A model generated the notes under the pieces. The model did not search any database, was not told the DNA's origin, and was given only the letters and a program-made list of their open reading frames with translations. Positions 41,460-50,110 of a stretch of DNA of 64,000 nucleotides are shown here, piece after piece (the first letter of the stretch is position 1; every line of letters begins with the position of its first letter). The translations under genes and the position numbers were made by a program. Origin of the DNA: Bordetella parapertussis (lineage in GTDB: Bacteria; Pseudomonadota; Gammaproteobacteria; Burkholderiales; Burkholderiaceae_A). The DNA lies in NCBI GenBank assembly GCA_945901825.1, contig CAMDMC010000003.1, positions 1-64,000 of the forward strand, read 5' to 3'.

Positions 41460-42451
41460 TGGGCAAGCTCCTTTAGCTGTCTGTAAAGATCATCTGAAAT
41501 CGAAATGCCATTGCGCTCGGCCTGACGCCGAAGGCCAAAGCGTCGCTCACCAGGAAGTCGCACCTCGGGGTCCTGGCTGATAAAGGTAATGAGGTCTTCC
41601 ATACGCTGGAAATAACCCTCTTGCGACTTCAGCCCGATGTCGATGGCAATAAGGGCCTGGGCAATCCGAGGCCGGTTGCCTTCAAGCTCGAAAAAGGAGT
41701 CGGCCTCAAAGCCATAGGCCGAGTTGGAGACAGCCACGCAGAGCGCCTCAACCATAAAGGCGAGCATGGCGCCCTTGGCCCCGCCTGCAGGCACCATCAT
41801 TCCTGTGAGACCTTCCTTGGGGTCCGTGGTGGGCTCGCCTTTGGAGTTTAAAGCCCAACCCTCGGGAATGGACTCGCCTTTCTGAGAGGCAACCATAAGC
41901 TTTCCGCGAGCCACTGCGCTTAAAGAAAGGTCAATAAGAACAGGGTCGGCCTTGACCCGAGGAAAGGCTGCGGCAATGGGGTTGGTTCCAAAGACAGCGC
42001 GACGACCTCCCCACATGGGCATAGCCGCAGGTGAGTTACCCACCACCAATCCAATGAGTCCCTGACGAGCAAGGTCTTCTGCGAAATGACCCGCCACTCC
42101 AAAATGGTGGCTGTTGGCAACTGCAATGAAGGACACGCCCTGGGTCTTGGCCCGCGCTGCCGCCTCGGCAAGGGCAAGTTGCATGGCAGGAAAGGCAAAC
42201 CCCTCTTGGGCATCGACCACAGCTGCTGCGGGACGGCTTGCAACGACGCAGGGCTCAGCCTGGGCGTTCACACGCCCCACACGAACATGACCCGCATACT
42301 GAGGTACCCGCGACAGCCCATGCGAGGCCATGCCATCGGCATCGGCACGAACCAATGACTTGGCGGTGATTTGCGCAGCCCTTGCCTGCACACCTGAGGC
42401 CTCAAGGGCCTTGGCGGCAAGGTTTTCAGCGTCAATAAGACTGAGGTTCAT
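41456..42451 (-). CDS. comC: LDH2/MDH2-family dehydrogenase, probable (R)-sulfolactate dehydrogenase ComC
   Basis: A 331-residue NAD(P)-dependent oxidoreductase of the type II malate/L-lactate/sulfolactate dehydrogenase family: RADADGMASHGLSRVPQY, VANSHHFGVAGHFAEDLA with the catalytic His, FGTNPIAAAFPR and VPAGGAKGAMLAFMVEALCV. Characterised ComC proteins interconvert sulfopyruvate and (R)-sulfolactate. Partnered with an SlcC-like enzyme of opposite stereospecificity just upstream, it would invert (S)- to (R)-sulfolactate for SuyAB, as known in Chromohalobacter. Family members also take malate or lactate, so substrate comes from context. Confidence 0.8.
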   Translation of the reverse strand: MNLSLIDAENLAAKALEASGVQARAAQITAKSLVRADADGMASHGLSRVPQYAGHVRVGRVNAQAEPCVVASRPAAAVVDAQEGFAFPAMQLALAEAAARAKTQGVSFIAVANSHHFGVAGHFAEDLARQGLIGLVVGNSPAAMPMWGGRRAVFGTNPIAAAFPRVKADPVLIDLSLSAVARGKLMVASQKGESIPEGWALNSKGEPTTDPKEGLTGMMVPAGGAKGAMLAFMVEALCVAVSNSAYGFEADSFFELEGNRPRIAQALIAIDIGLKSQEGYFQRMEDLITFISQDPEVRLPGERRFGLRRQAERNGISISDDLYRQLKELAQ

Positions 42452-42459
42452 GAAGCAGT

Positions 42460-43383
42460 TCAACCTTTCGAGAGTTGATGGAGCTCGTTCGCAACACGCT
42501 CGGCAATAAGACCACTCACCCGCTGATTGCTATCTTGCGTGACCCCAGAGATATGCGGTGTGACGATGACATTGGCAAGGCGCGCTAGCTCGGTTGGCGC
42601 AGGTAAAGGTTCCGTCTCAAAGACATCAATGGCAGCACCGCCAAGCTGGCCCGACGTTAAAGCCTTCAGTAAGGCCTGCTCATCGACAATGCCACCTCGC
42701 GAGGTATTAATAAGAATACTGCCAGGCTTCATAGAGGCAATAACCTTTGCATTAAACATAGAGGCCGTTGAAGCCAAGTAAGGAACATGAATCGAGATGA
42801 CGTCTGCGGTCTGCAGGAGGTCTTCGAAGCTCAGAAGCTCTATGTTGGTGGGGGCCTGATTTAGAAATGGGTCGTGGCCGGTGCATTCAAAGCCAAAGCT
42901 CTGAGCAAGCCGCGCGACTCTGCAGCCAATGTCGCCAAGACCCACAATCCCAAACTTACGTCCTGGAGCCTCGCGACCATCGGACGACTCAGCGCGACAC
43001 CAGCCTTTGACCTGCATGCCCTGCATGGCGGCGGGAAGCCTGCGAAGCAGGGCCACCGCGCTCACCACCACATACTCCGCTACCGAGTGCGCATTGGCGC
43101 CTGTTGCCGGAATAACCTTAATACCGCGTGCCTTGCAGGCTTCGAGGTTGATGTTGTCCAGGCCCACACCCAGTCGGCCCACAAGCTTGAGCCTAGGTGC
43201 CAAATGAAGCAGGCTCTCGGTCACCTTAGTCTGGTTGCGAACAATCAAGGCATCGGCATTCGCAAGCTCATCGACAAGCTGCTCGGGCTGGACAAAAGCA
43301 TCTGGCTTGTGAACAACCTGGAACTGCTGCCGCAGGCGCGCGACCGCCTGCTCATCCATGAACTCTGTGATTAGAATAACCAT
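42460..43383 (-). CDS. slcC: D-2-hydroxyacid dehydrogenase, probable (S)-sulfolactate dehydrogenase SlcC
   Basis: A 307-residue member of the phosphoglycerate-dehydrogenase-like family: NAD-binding GIVGLGDIGCRVARLAQSFG, catalytic Arg in INTSRGGIVDE, Glu in AAIDVFETEPLP and His in VTPHISGVT. The opening ILITEFMDEQAVARL resembles SlcC, which oxidises (S)-sulfolactate to sulfopyruvate. It heads the ten-gene operon comprising comC, the SDH-like complex, the fumarase-like pair, TctA and a ThDP enzyme. The ATG at 43383 lies at a palindromic site and has no clear ribosome-binding site, so its leader is short and its control probably tight. Confidence 0.8.
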   Translation of the reverse strand: MVILITEFMDEQAVARLRQQFQVVHKPDAFVQPEQLVDELANADALIVRNQTKVTESLLHLAPRLKLVGRLGVGLDNINLEACKARGIKVIPATGANAHSVAEYVVVSAVALLRRLPAAMQGMQVKGWCRAESSDGREAPGRKFGIVGLGDIGCRVARLAQSFGFECTGHDPFLNQAPTNIELLSFEDLLQTADVISIHVPYLASTASMFNAKVIASMKPGSILINTSRGGIVDEQALLKALTSGQLGGAAIDVFETEPLPAPTELARLANVIVTPHISGVTQDSNQRVSGLIAERVANELHQLSKG

Positions 43384-43416
43384 GATATATGTATCATATA
43401 CATGACTTGCATTATG
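43382..43416 (-). promoter_or_regulatory. Probable promoter and operator of the slcC operon
   Basis: On the minus strand a CATAAT -10-like hexamer (43411-43416) is followed by TATCAT-N4-ATGA (43392-43405, plus-strand reading) and by a second palindrome ATGATA-N4-TATCAT (43382-43397) that reaches the slcC start codon. The first matches the perfect site between tctC and suyA. A repressor here would cover the transcription start. Confidence 0.55.
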
Positions 43417-43508
43417 GCACAAAACAGTCCGAATTCGGCCTACGGATTGACCCTAGAAGGGCTTTGCCAGGATCTCTCGGAGCAATCGCCTGCAACGTCA
43501 TGCCACGG

Positions 43509-44906
43509 CTATTTTGCTGCCAAACCGAGGGCCTGGTTTACCAGCCCCCTTAATGACTTTTGAAGCTTACGCCGCTGGGCTGCAAAGACGGGGTCCTGGC
43601 AGAGGTTCTTAAGTTCATAAGGGTCTTCCTTAAGATCGTAGAGCTCATCAAGTTCACCTGCCTGCCCCCGATTCACCCAGTGAATATATTTGTAGCGTTG
43701 GGTTCGTATGGCCTTGTAGGTCATTCCGACCAGCCAGGGCATGGCATTTTCTGCCCAATACTCCACCATGAAAGACTTTCGGTGCTTGGCCTTTGCAGAC
43801 TGAAAGACTGGGACCATCGACCGCCCTTGAATATGTTGGCCAGGCTGACCCCCTGCAAGCTCAATAAGTGTGGGAGCAATGTCCTGACAGATGACGAGCT
43901 GAGATCGGTTCGAACCCGATGGAATCATTAGCGGATAACGCACAGCAAAGGGGGATCGAATACCCTCCTCGTAGGCAAAACGACGTTCTGGCCCAAGGCC
44001 ATGCTCACCGAAGAAATACCCGTTATCACCAAAGAAAATAATGCAGGTGTTATCAAGCTCACCCTGCTCGTCTAGCGTCTGCAGAATACGGCCGACACCC
44101 TCATCCACACTGGCCATCATCTGGGCCCGAAGCCGTATCTCTTGCTGGGTTCCTGCCTGCAGCGCCTTCAATAAAGTCTTGGCTGCCGGCTTTTTCTTCA
44201 GTTCAAGGCATTCCTTCCAGGCGGGTTTGTTTTTTACAACCTCTTCGGCCGAGAGCATGTTGGGCGTTGAAGGAAAGACATCGTTTTTGTAGAGCCCCTG
44301 GTGACGTTTGGGAACAATGTAACCACCATTAGGAAGAATGGTGAGCTTGCCATCGGCCGCCTGGTCCGCATCGGGATGCACCGCCTTGTGCGCATAGAAA
44401 AGGGAGAAGGGTTTGGTGCGTTTGCGTTTTAAATAATCCACCGCATAGTCATTCATGATGTCGGTCATGTAGCCCTTGTGGGCACTGTAGCGTCCGTTCT
44501 TGTTGAGTACAGGATCGTTTAGTCGGCCATGACCGTCGTAGCTAATCCAGTGGTCGTAGCCTGGTCGCGGCTTGCCGTCATTGCCCATATGCCACTTGCC
44601 AATATGAGCTGTTTCATAGCCCAGTTGCTGCAGCTCGAGGTGGTAGTTGGGTAGCCTATGGCTCATGGCGTCGCGGGCGACATTGTCAATAACACCATGA
44701 CGGCTTGCATACTGGCCCGACATAATGGAGGCCCTGTTAGGGGAACAGATTGGTGTGGTGTGAAAGGCTCGCGTAAAAAGCGCTCCTTCATGTGCTATGC
44801 GATCAATATTGGGCGTCTTCATGTAAGGATGACCCCCGGCCCCGAACTCGTCATAACGAAGATCGTCAATTAGTATGACCAAAAAATTGGGCTTTCTTTT
44901 TTTCAT
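43509..44906 (-). CDS. Sulfatase (formylglycine-dependent, arylsulfatase superfamily)
   Basis: A 465-residue sulfatase. The metal site begins VILIDDLRYDE and the modified cysteine is Cys54 in CSPNRAS, the C-x-P-x-R signature converted to formylglycine. Further ligands are in FFGDNGYFFGEHG. No signal peptide is seen, so it appears cytoplasmic. The ATG at 44906 is fixed by AAGGAG. It hydrolyses an organic sulfate ester; the mammalian-like heparan/choline type cannot be told from sequence. It precedes the slcC operon by 125 bases and is divergent from a phosphoesterase with a shared palindrome. Confidence 0.88.
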   Translation of the reverse strand: MKKRKPNFLVILIDDLRYDEFGAGGHPYMKTPNIDRIAHEGALFTRAFHTTPICSPNRASIMSGQYASRHGVIDNVARDAMSHRLPNYHLELQQLGYETAHIGKWHMGNDGKPRPGYDHWISYDGHGRLNDPVLNKNGRYSAHKGYMTDIMNDYAVDYLKRKRTKPFSLFYAHKAVHPDADQAADGKLTILPNGGYIVPKRHQGLYKNDVFPSTPNMLSAEEVVKNKPAWKECLELKKKPAAKTLLKALQAGTQQEIRLRAQMMASVDEGVGRILQTLDEQGELDNTCIIFFGDNGYFFGEHGLGPERRFAYEEGIRSPFAVRYPLMIPSGSNRSQLVICQDIAPTLIELAGGQPGQHIQGRSMVPVFQSAKAKHRKSFMVEYWAENAMPWLVGMTYKAIRTQRYKYIHWVNRGQAGELDELYDLKEDPYELKNLCQDPVFAAQRRKLQKSLRGLVNQALGLAAK

Positions 44907-44968
44907 TTGGGTCTCCTTGTTCAAAGTTCGTCATCCTAACGTGTCAACACACTTTTGATTCGAAGCTT

Positions 44969-44992
44969 GAACAATTATGCGCATAATAGTTC
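44969..44992. promoter_or_regulatory. 24-base palindrome between sulfatase and phosphoesterase genes
   Basis: Bases 44969-44992 form a palindrome with one mismatched pair. Its core ATTATGCGCATAAT is perfect and it is closed by GAAC and GTTC arms. The centre falls on CG, as in LacI-family operators. It lies in the 120-base divergent promoter region, so one regulator may control both genes. Confidence 0.6.
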
Positions 44993-45029
44993 GATCGATA
45001 GTGGTCTACGTTAACCAAGGGTATTCACC

Positions 45030-46853
45030 ATGACGACCTCTTCAACCAGCAATTCCATAATCCGGCCAAAAGGCTCTCCAACCCCTCGGTATACATTTGC
45101 AGTTGTCGCAGATACTCATGTCAATGAACTCGACATTGGGGGAACATCACCCTACGAGACTAACGCCTACGCAAATCAACGGGCCCGTTATGTCTTTGAA
45201 CAGCTTGCAGAGATCGAATCAGAGCTTGCATTCGTTGTTCACTTGGGCGACATCGTTCATCCTGTTCCAGGTCTACCAAGCTTTGAGCAGGCTGTCACCG
45301 AGTTCAAAGCCATTGCGGGCTGCCTAAAAATTCCTCTTTACTGCGTGCCTGGTAATCATGATGTTGGCGACAAAAAAGTTGACTGGATGCCGGCCGATCA
45401 CGTTAGTAGCAGCTACTTAAAGAAGTACCGCCAACATTTTGGGAAAGACTTTTTTGAGCTTTCCTTCCAGAACGATCAGTTTGTCTTTCTAAACACTGTT
45501 CTTATGAACTCCGGATTGGCCGAGGAGGAAGAGCAACGCAACTGGCTTGAACAACTCCTTAGCAGGCCTTGCACAGGGCGTCGTTACGTGTTCATGCACT
45601 ACCCACCTTATTTGTGGCGTGCGGACGAACCAGGCAACTACGACAATATCGACCAGCCTGCTCGGTCCTGGCTTTTGGGTTTGCTCAGGCAGCCCGGCAT
45701 CGACACAATCTTTGCAGGTCATGTTCATAATTTTTGGCTTGACCGAATTGGTGAAGCGAATTTCTTCATGCTTCCATCCACGGCATTTATGCGGCACGAT
45801 TTTTCCGCCTTCTACCGTATTGCGCCGGCAGTCGAGTTCGGACGGGGCGACCCAGGGCGATTCGGTTATTTCCTGGTCGATGTCTTTGAGAGCGAATCGG
45901 TGGTTTACTCCATTCGAACTCAGGGCGAGCGCCAGCTTCCTGGCAGGCCAACCCCGAAAACCCAACTGTTTGCAACACACCCACGGGTGTCGACGTTTCC
46001 AAATGTTGGTGTTGAACTTCGCCACCCTTGGGCACAGTCCGAGCAAATTACTGCAACAGGTGGTGTCCAAGAATTCGGCCGAAAGTTTGCCCGCAATGAC
46101 TACCCTCTGCAGGCGCTTCTTGAAATGGGAACAAGGCTCGTAAAGATTCCCGAAATCGACATTCGCACCCAGGAATCACGTGAGCGTATTCCCCTGCTTC
46201 GGGGGCAGGGTATTTCCGTGTGGATGACCAAACTTGGTGCCCCAGGCGATGCGCTGCTAAGCCTGGGCAACCTGCAAGTTGATGCTATTGAATGCAATCA
46301 ACGACTTGTTGATTTTGATCGGGTCAAAGATCGCTATCAGGCCTTTACCAAGGCTACTGGCATTAAGCTTTTCTTGTCTCCACTTCGAGATGAAGGCCTT
46401 GAGAAACAAACCCATGGAAATACCTTCAGCCACTTTATTCGATCTGGGTTTTTAGTTGGCGAATTAGAAGCCCAGACAGACTGGATGCAGAAAATGGTTG
46501 CAGGCGGCTTTCTTGATGGGGTGGTTGTGCGCCATGAATTCCACCACGAACTTGGTATGGTCACTAAAGATTGCGCAGCCTGGGCGAAGGCCTGTGGATG
46601 CTCCGTTCAAATTTCCATTAAAACGTCAGGCCCATCAACTGCCGCCCTTAACAGTGACACTGAAAGGCTAAGGCAATTAACACAGCAAGCCCTCAGTCTT
46701 TGCCTTAAACACCCTAATCTGTTTTTCATTTTTGACACCTTTGCCGATGTCGACCGTGGGTATTATCCAAGGCTTGGGTTTATTGATGGGCACTTCAACT
46801 TAAGACCTGCAGGCTTGCAATGGCAGAACGCCGTTGCAACAGGCAGTGCCTAG
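45030..46853 (+). CDS. Calcineurin-like phosphoesterase with a second, barrel-like C-terminal region
   Basis: A 607-residue two-part protein. Residues about 20-270 carry all metallophosphoesterase motifs: VVADTHVNE, VHLGDIVHP, VPGNHDVGD, YVFMHYPPY and FAGHVHNFW. Residues about 340-600 are a separate region with alternating strand/helix segments (TRLVKIPEIDIRT, VDAIECNQ, FIFDTFADVDRGYYPRLGFI) reminiscent of a TIM-barrel sugar isomerase or a hydroxymethylglutaryl-lyase-like fold. I know of no named family with this order. Divergent from the sulfatase across a strong palindrome, it may act with it on a sulfated and phosphorylated metabolite. No signal peptide. Confidence 0.78.
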   Translation: MTTSSTSNSIIRPKGSPTPRYTFAVVADTHVNELDIGGTSPYETNAYANQRARYVFEQLAEIESELAFVVHLGDIVHPVPGLPSFEQAVTEFKAIAGCLKIPLYCVPGNHDVGDKKVDWMPADHVSSSYLKKYRQHFGKDFFELSFQNDQFVFLNTVLMNSGLAEEEEQRNWLEQLLSRPCTGRRYVFMHYPPYLWRADEPGNYDNIDQPARSWLLGLLRQPGIDTIFAGHVHNFWLDRIGEANFFMLPSTAFMRHDFSAFYRIAPAVEFGRGDPGRFGYFLVDVFESESVVYSIRTQGERQLPGRPTPKTQLFATHPRVSTFPNVGVELRHPWAQSEQITATGGVQEFGRKFARNDYPLQALLEMGTRLVKIPEIDIRTQESRERIPLLRGQGISVWMTKLGAPGDALLSLGNLQVDAIECNQRLVDFDRVKDRYQAFTKATGIKLFLSPLRDEGLEKQTHGNTFSHFIRSGFLVGELEAQTDWMQKMVAGGFLDGVVVRHEFHHELGMVTKDCAAWAKACGCSVQISIKTSGPSTAALNSDTERLRQLTQQALSLCLKHPNLFFIFDTFADVDRGYYPRLGFIDGHFNLRPAGLQWQNAVATGSA

Positions 46854-48208
46854 CTCTTCGATGGTCCTTTTTGATCGGGCCCCAAAATCCGTTGCACGAC
46901 AAAAAACAGAAGAACACCACCAATAAGGGCGGCCTCGAGTGACCAAAACAAGGTTGCCCCCATGGTAAAGAGGCAGGCCAGACGATTACTCCAGCCAAGC
47001 CCAAGGGTGTGACGAAGGTCGCGCCTTTCAATAAGACGCCAGGCCACCACCCACAAAACACCTGCAATACAGGCAAGCGGCAAGAGTGTGGCAAATTCAC
47101 GGCCGAAGGCAAGAATCAGAACAAGAAGAACTGAAGCAATCACCGCCGCCATGGGGGTCCTCGCACCACTGGCCATGTTGACCCCGGAGCGATTAAACGA
47201 ACCGCTGGTTGGGTAAGATGAAAAGAAAGAGCCTGCAAGGTTTCCAAGACCCTGCCCGATCACCTCCTGCGTGCCGTTAAAAGCAAGGCCTTGGCGCATG
47301 GCCATGGCACGTGAAATGGCAGAGGCCTCTGCGAGCGCAAGCATTGTCATCACCAGACAAGGCACTACAAGAGATGGCAAAACCTCGAGCGGCGGAATGG
47401 GCCAGGAGAGCAACGGCAGGGCACTGGGCAGAGCAGAGACGGCCGGAAGGCTTGGCTGACCAAGCCAATGCGTAAGCAGCCAGGTGACAGCCGAGGCAAG
47501 CAAAAGACCGAAGAACATGGCGGGCAGTCGTCGTGAGACCTTCTCAAACAACAGGATGAAAACAATGGTCATCATCGCGATGGCCAATGGGAAAAAATTA
47601 ATTTGATCGAGTCGCTCGAGGACTTGGCCTGCAGTAACAAGGATGGAGGTGGTGCGTTCAAGCGACAGGCCAAGCGCGGTTCCCACCTGGCTGTTTGCGA
47701 TGAGCACTGCTGCACCGATGGTGAAGCCCAGAATGACTGCGTGCGGAACTTTTTCAACGAGCCTACCCAGGCCTGAGATGCCAATGGTGAGCTGCAGGAC
47801 ACCCACCATAAACGTGAGACTAAGCACCAGCGCCACATAGTCTGGGCTGCCCGGAATAGCCAGTGGCGCAACCAATGCAAGCGTAGTAAGCGAAATAGCA
47901 TTGGCGGGGCCCGTGACCATGACCCGGCTTGAGCCCCACAGCGCAGCAACAACGCAGGGCACCATCGCCGCGTAAAGACCGTACTGAGGGGGCATACCTG
48001 CCAAGGTGGCAAAGGCAACCCCTTGGGGCAGAACAACTGTTGCACCCGTAAGGCCTGCCCAGAAGTCCGACTGCACGTGGCCTGACTTTGGCCACTGAGG
48101 TAGCCAGTTAAGAAAGGGGAAGAGTCTGCGCCACACAGTTGAGCTGGGCGGAATTACCGACGGGGGAAGAGGAATAACCTCTTTGAAAAATGGAACATTT
48201 TGACCCAT
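46850..48208 (-). CDS. SulP-family anion transporter lacking the STAS domain
   Basis: A 452-residue SulP/SLC26-type permease with about 12 helices: WAGLTGATVVLPQGVAFATL and AGMPPQYGLYAAMVP, then GQGLGNLAGSFFSSYPTSGS. Typical bacterial members are about 550 residues and end in a STAS regulatory domain; this one stops after the membrane part (FFVVQRILGPDQKGPSKS). Sulfate, sulfite or bicarbonate are usual substrates. Close to soeABC, a sulfate-handling role is likely. The last four bases overlap the convergent phosphoesterase gene, and its start is only 10 bases from the divergent IclR gene. Confidence 0.83.
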   Translation of the reverse strand: MGQNVPFFKEVIPLPPSVIPPSSTVWRRLFPFLNWLPQWPKSGHVQSDFWAGLTGATVVLPQGVAFATLAGMPPQYGLYAAMVPCVVAALWGSSRVMVTGPANAISLTTLALVAPLAIPGSPDYVALVLSLTFMVGVLQLTIGISGLGRLVEKVPHAVILGFTIGAAVLIANSQVGTALGLSLERTTSILVTAGQVLERLDQINFFPLAIAMMTIVFILLFEKVSRRLPAMFFGLLLASAVTWLLTHWLGQPSLPAVSALPSALPLLSWPIPPLEVLPSLVVPCLVMTMLALAEASAISRAMAMRQGLAFNGTQEVIGQGLGNLAGSFFSSYPTSGSFNRSGVNMASGARTPMAAVIASVLLVLILAFGREFATLLPLACIAGVLWVVAWRLIERRDLRHTLGLGWSNRLACLFTMGATLFWSLEAALIGGVLLFFVVQRILGPDQKGPSKS

Positions 48209-48218
48209 AATTTATCGA

Positions 48219-49139
48219 ATGAGGGCAAACCAGTCAAACGCCAAGTTAAAGTCCAATCCAAAGTCTGGGTCAAAATCTGGCTTGAAAGCAGTCGCCAAGG
48301 CTGGCTCTAAGCCTTCGGTCACTGCCGAACTCCGGGTATCACCGGCCTTGGCGCCAATGGCTAATTCTTTTAGCAACATCGGCAGCCCCTCGCTTCGTCT
48401 TTTAACCCTGCTTGAGGCCATTGCCCAATCAGAAAAGCCCCAGACCTTGGCCCAACTGGTTGTTCGACTCGATGAGCCAAAGGCCACCATGCACAGACTT
48501 TTGCTCGGCCTTGAAGAAATGCGGTTTGTTCAGCGTATGCCTGGGGGGCGGCACTTTGCACCTGGGCCTCGGTTAAATACTCTGGCCATCGACACACTTC
48601 GACACAGTCATATAAGCGCGCAACGGCACTCCATACTGAAGCGGTTGGTTTCGGACTTCAATGAATCCTGCAACCTCACCATTCTTGATGGCATTGAAGT
48701 TGTCTACCTTGACCGTGCTGAGGCCAACTGGCCATTGCGTATGGACCTTAAGCCCGGCTCTCGAGTACCCGCCCACTGCAGCGCCAGTGGCAAAATGATT
48801 CTGGCGCTTATGAACCCAAGCATTCGCGACCCACTTATTAAGGCTTTGCCCTACCAAGCCTACACGCCCCAGACCATCACCGACCCCAATGCCTTTCAGG
48901 CCGAACTTGATCGCATCGCACGACGAGGTTATAGCATCGATCAGCAAGAGTACGCCGCGGGCCTAAACTGCCTTTCTGTACCCGTGCTTGATAACAACGG
49001 CCAGTGCATTGCCGCCGTTGCTGTGCATGCGCCTACGGCACGCCTGAGCATGAATGAAGCTCTAAAGAAAATTGACCGGTTGCGGTGGGCAGCTTCTGCT
49101 ATTTCGGCAACCCTTCAGAACCAGGGAATTAGCCAATGA
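48219..49139 (+). CDS. IclR-family transcriptional regulator
   Basis: A 306-residue regulator with an IclR helix-turn-helix (SLRLLTLLEAIAQSEKPQTL and LDEPKATMHRLLLGLEEM) and the effector domain (SRVPAHCSASGKMILALMNP and YAAGLNCLSVPVLDNNG). The N-terminal 46 residues are rich in Lys and Ser and precede an in-frame ATG at 48357, which may be the true start. It overlaps pta by four bases, so it is the first gene of the pta-soeABC-ligase operon and is likely to control it. Confidence 0.87.
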   Translation: MRANQSNAKLKSNPKSGSKSGLKAVAKAGSKPSVTAELRVSPALAPMANSFSNIGSPSLRLLTLLEAIAQSEKPQTLAQLVVRLDEPKATMHRLLLGLEEMRFVQRMPGGRHFAPGPRLNTLAIDTLRHSHISAQRHSILKRLVSDFNESCNLTILDGIEVVYLDRAEANWPLRMDLKPGSRVPAHCSASGKMILALMNPSIRDPLIKALPYQAYTPQTITDPNAFQAELDRIARRGYSIDQQEYAAGLNCLSVPVLDNNGQCIAAVAVHAPTARLSMNEALKKIDRLRWAASAISATLQNQGISQ

Positions 49140-50086
49140 TTCAGGCAGGCCTTGTGCCCATACACTACCCTTTTCTTGATGCGCTTATTCACAAGAGTAA
49201 GGCACAGCACTCACTTAATATTGGCGTGGTCTACCCACTTTCGGTTGATGCATTGAAGGCCGCCATTGACTGCCATAGCCACGGTCTTGCCCATGTTGTT
49301 ATTTATGGACCTGAAACGGGCATGCATTTACTGGCGGAATCGTCTGGGCTTAGCCTTCTCGGAATTGAAATTCAAAACGTGGAGGGGTCTGCAATTGAAG
49401 TGGCACAAAAGGCTGTTGCCGACTGTGCAGGGTTGCATCCGCGAATCAACGCGCTCATGAAAGGAAGCCTTCACACCGACGAACTGCTCTCGGCCTGCCT
49501 GAAATCGTCTGCAGGGTTAAGAACCTCACGCCGGATCAGTCATATTTTTAAGTTCGATGTGCCCGGGTTTGAGAAGCCCCTTTTCGTGGCGGACGCGGTT
49601 GTGAACATTGACCCTGGTCTAAACGAAAAGGTTGACATTCTTACCAGTGCCATTGAGGCTATGCAGCAGATCGGCGTGAAACGCCCCAAGGTCGCAATCA
49701 TCTCGGCCACCGAATCGGTCAACGAAAAAATTAAGGCAACAATTGATGCCAAAGCCTTGTGTGACATGGCAGCCGAGGGTGTATTCGGCCATGCGGTAGT
49801 GGAGGGTCCCATGGGCCTTGACCTTGCGCTCTCGCGCCGCTCGGCAGACATTAAGGGGTATGAAAGCCAGGTTAGTGGCGATGTCGATCTTCTTTTGGCA
49901 CCCGACCTCAACGCCGGCAATATTCTTTTCAAAAGCCTGGTCTATGCCGCGCGCGCGGAGGCCGCCGGTGTCATTCTTGGGGCGAAGGTTCCCATTGTCT
50001 TAACCAGTCGCTCCGACTCTGCCTACAGTCGACTGGCCTCCTGCGCCATGGCGGCCGCCTTGGTTCAGACGTCTGATATTTTTTAA
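49136..50086 (+). CDS. pta: Phosphate acetyltransferase (Pta/Ptb family)
   Basis: A 316-residue PTA/PTB-domain protein: YPLSVDALKAAIDCHSHGLA, NALMKGSLHTDELLSACL, TSRRISHIFKFDVPG, VVEGPMGLDLALS and LAPDLNAGNILFKSLVYAAR. It converts acetyl phosphate to acetyl-CoA. In sulfonate degraders a pta gene normally serves Xsc, which releases acetyl phosphate from sulfoacetaldehyde. No xsc is visible in this window, so it may lie outside it. The gene is coupled to the IclR regulator by an ATGA overlap and followed by soeABC. Confidence 0.86.
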   Translation: MIQAGLVPIHYPFLDALIHKSKAQHSLNIGVVYPLSVDALKAAIDCHSHGLAHVVIYGPETGMHLLAESSGLSLLGIEIQNVEGSAIEVAQKAVADCAGLHPRINALMKGSLHTDELLSACLKSSAGLRTSRRISHIFKFDVPGFEKPLFVADAVVNIDPGLNEKVDILTSAIEAMQQIGVKRPKVAIISATESVNEKIKATIDAKALCDMAAEGVFGHAVVEGPMGLDLALSRRSADIKGYESQVSGDVDLLLAPDLNAGNILFKSLVYAARAEAAGVILGAKVPIVLTSRSDSAYSRLASCAMAAALVQTSDIF

Positions 50087-50110
50087 TTACCGCTACAAGG
50101 TGTTCACGCT

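Noticed and set aside
43429..43438. CCGAATTCGG palindrome upstream of slcC as an operator
   Set aside because: It is short, lies upstream of the probable promoter and has no counterpart at the suy promoter, so it may be chance.
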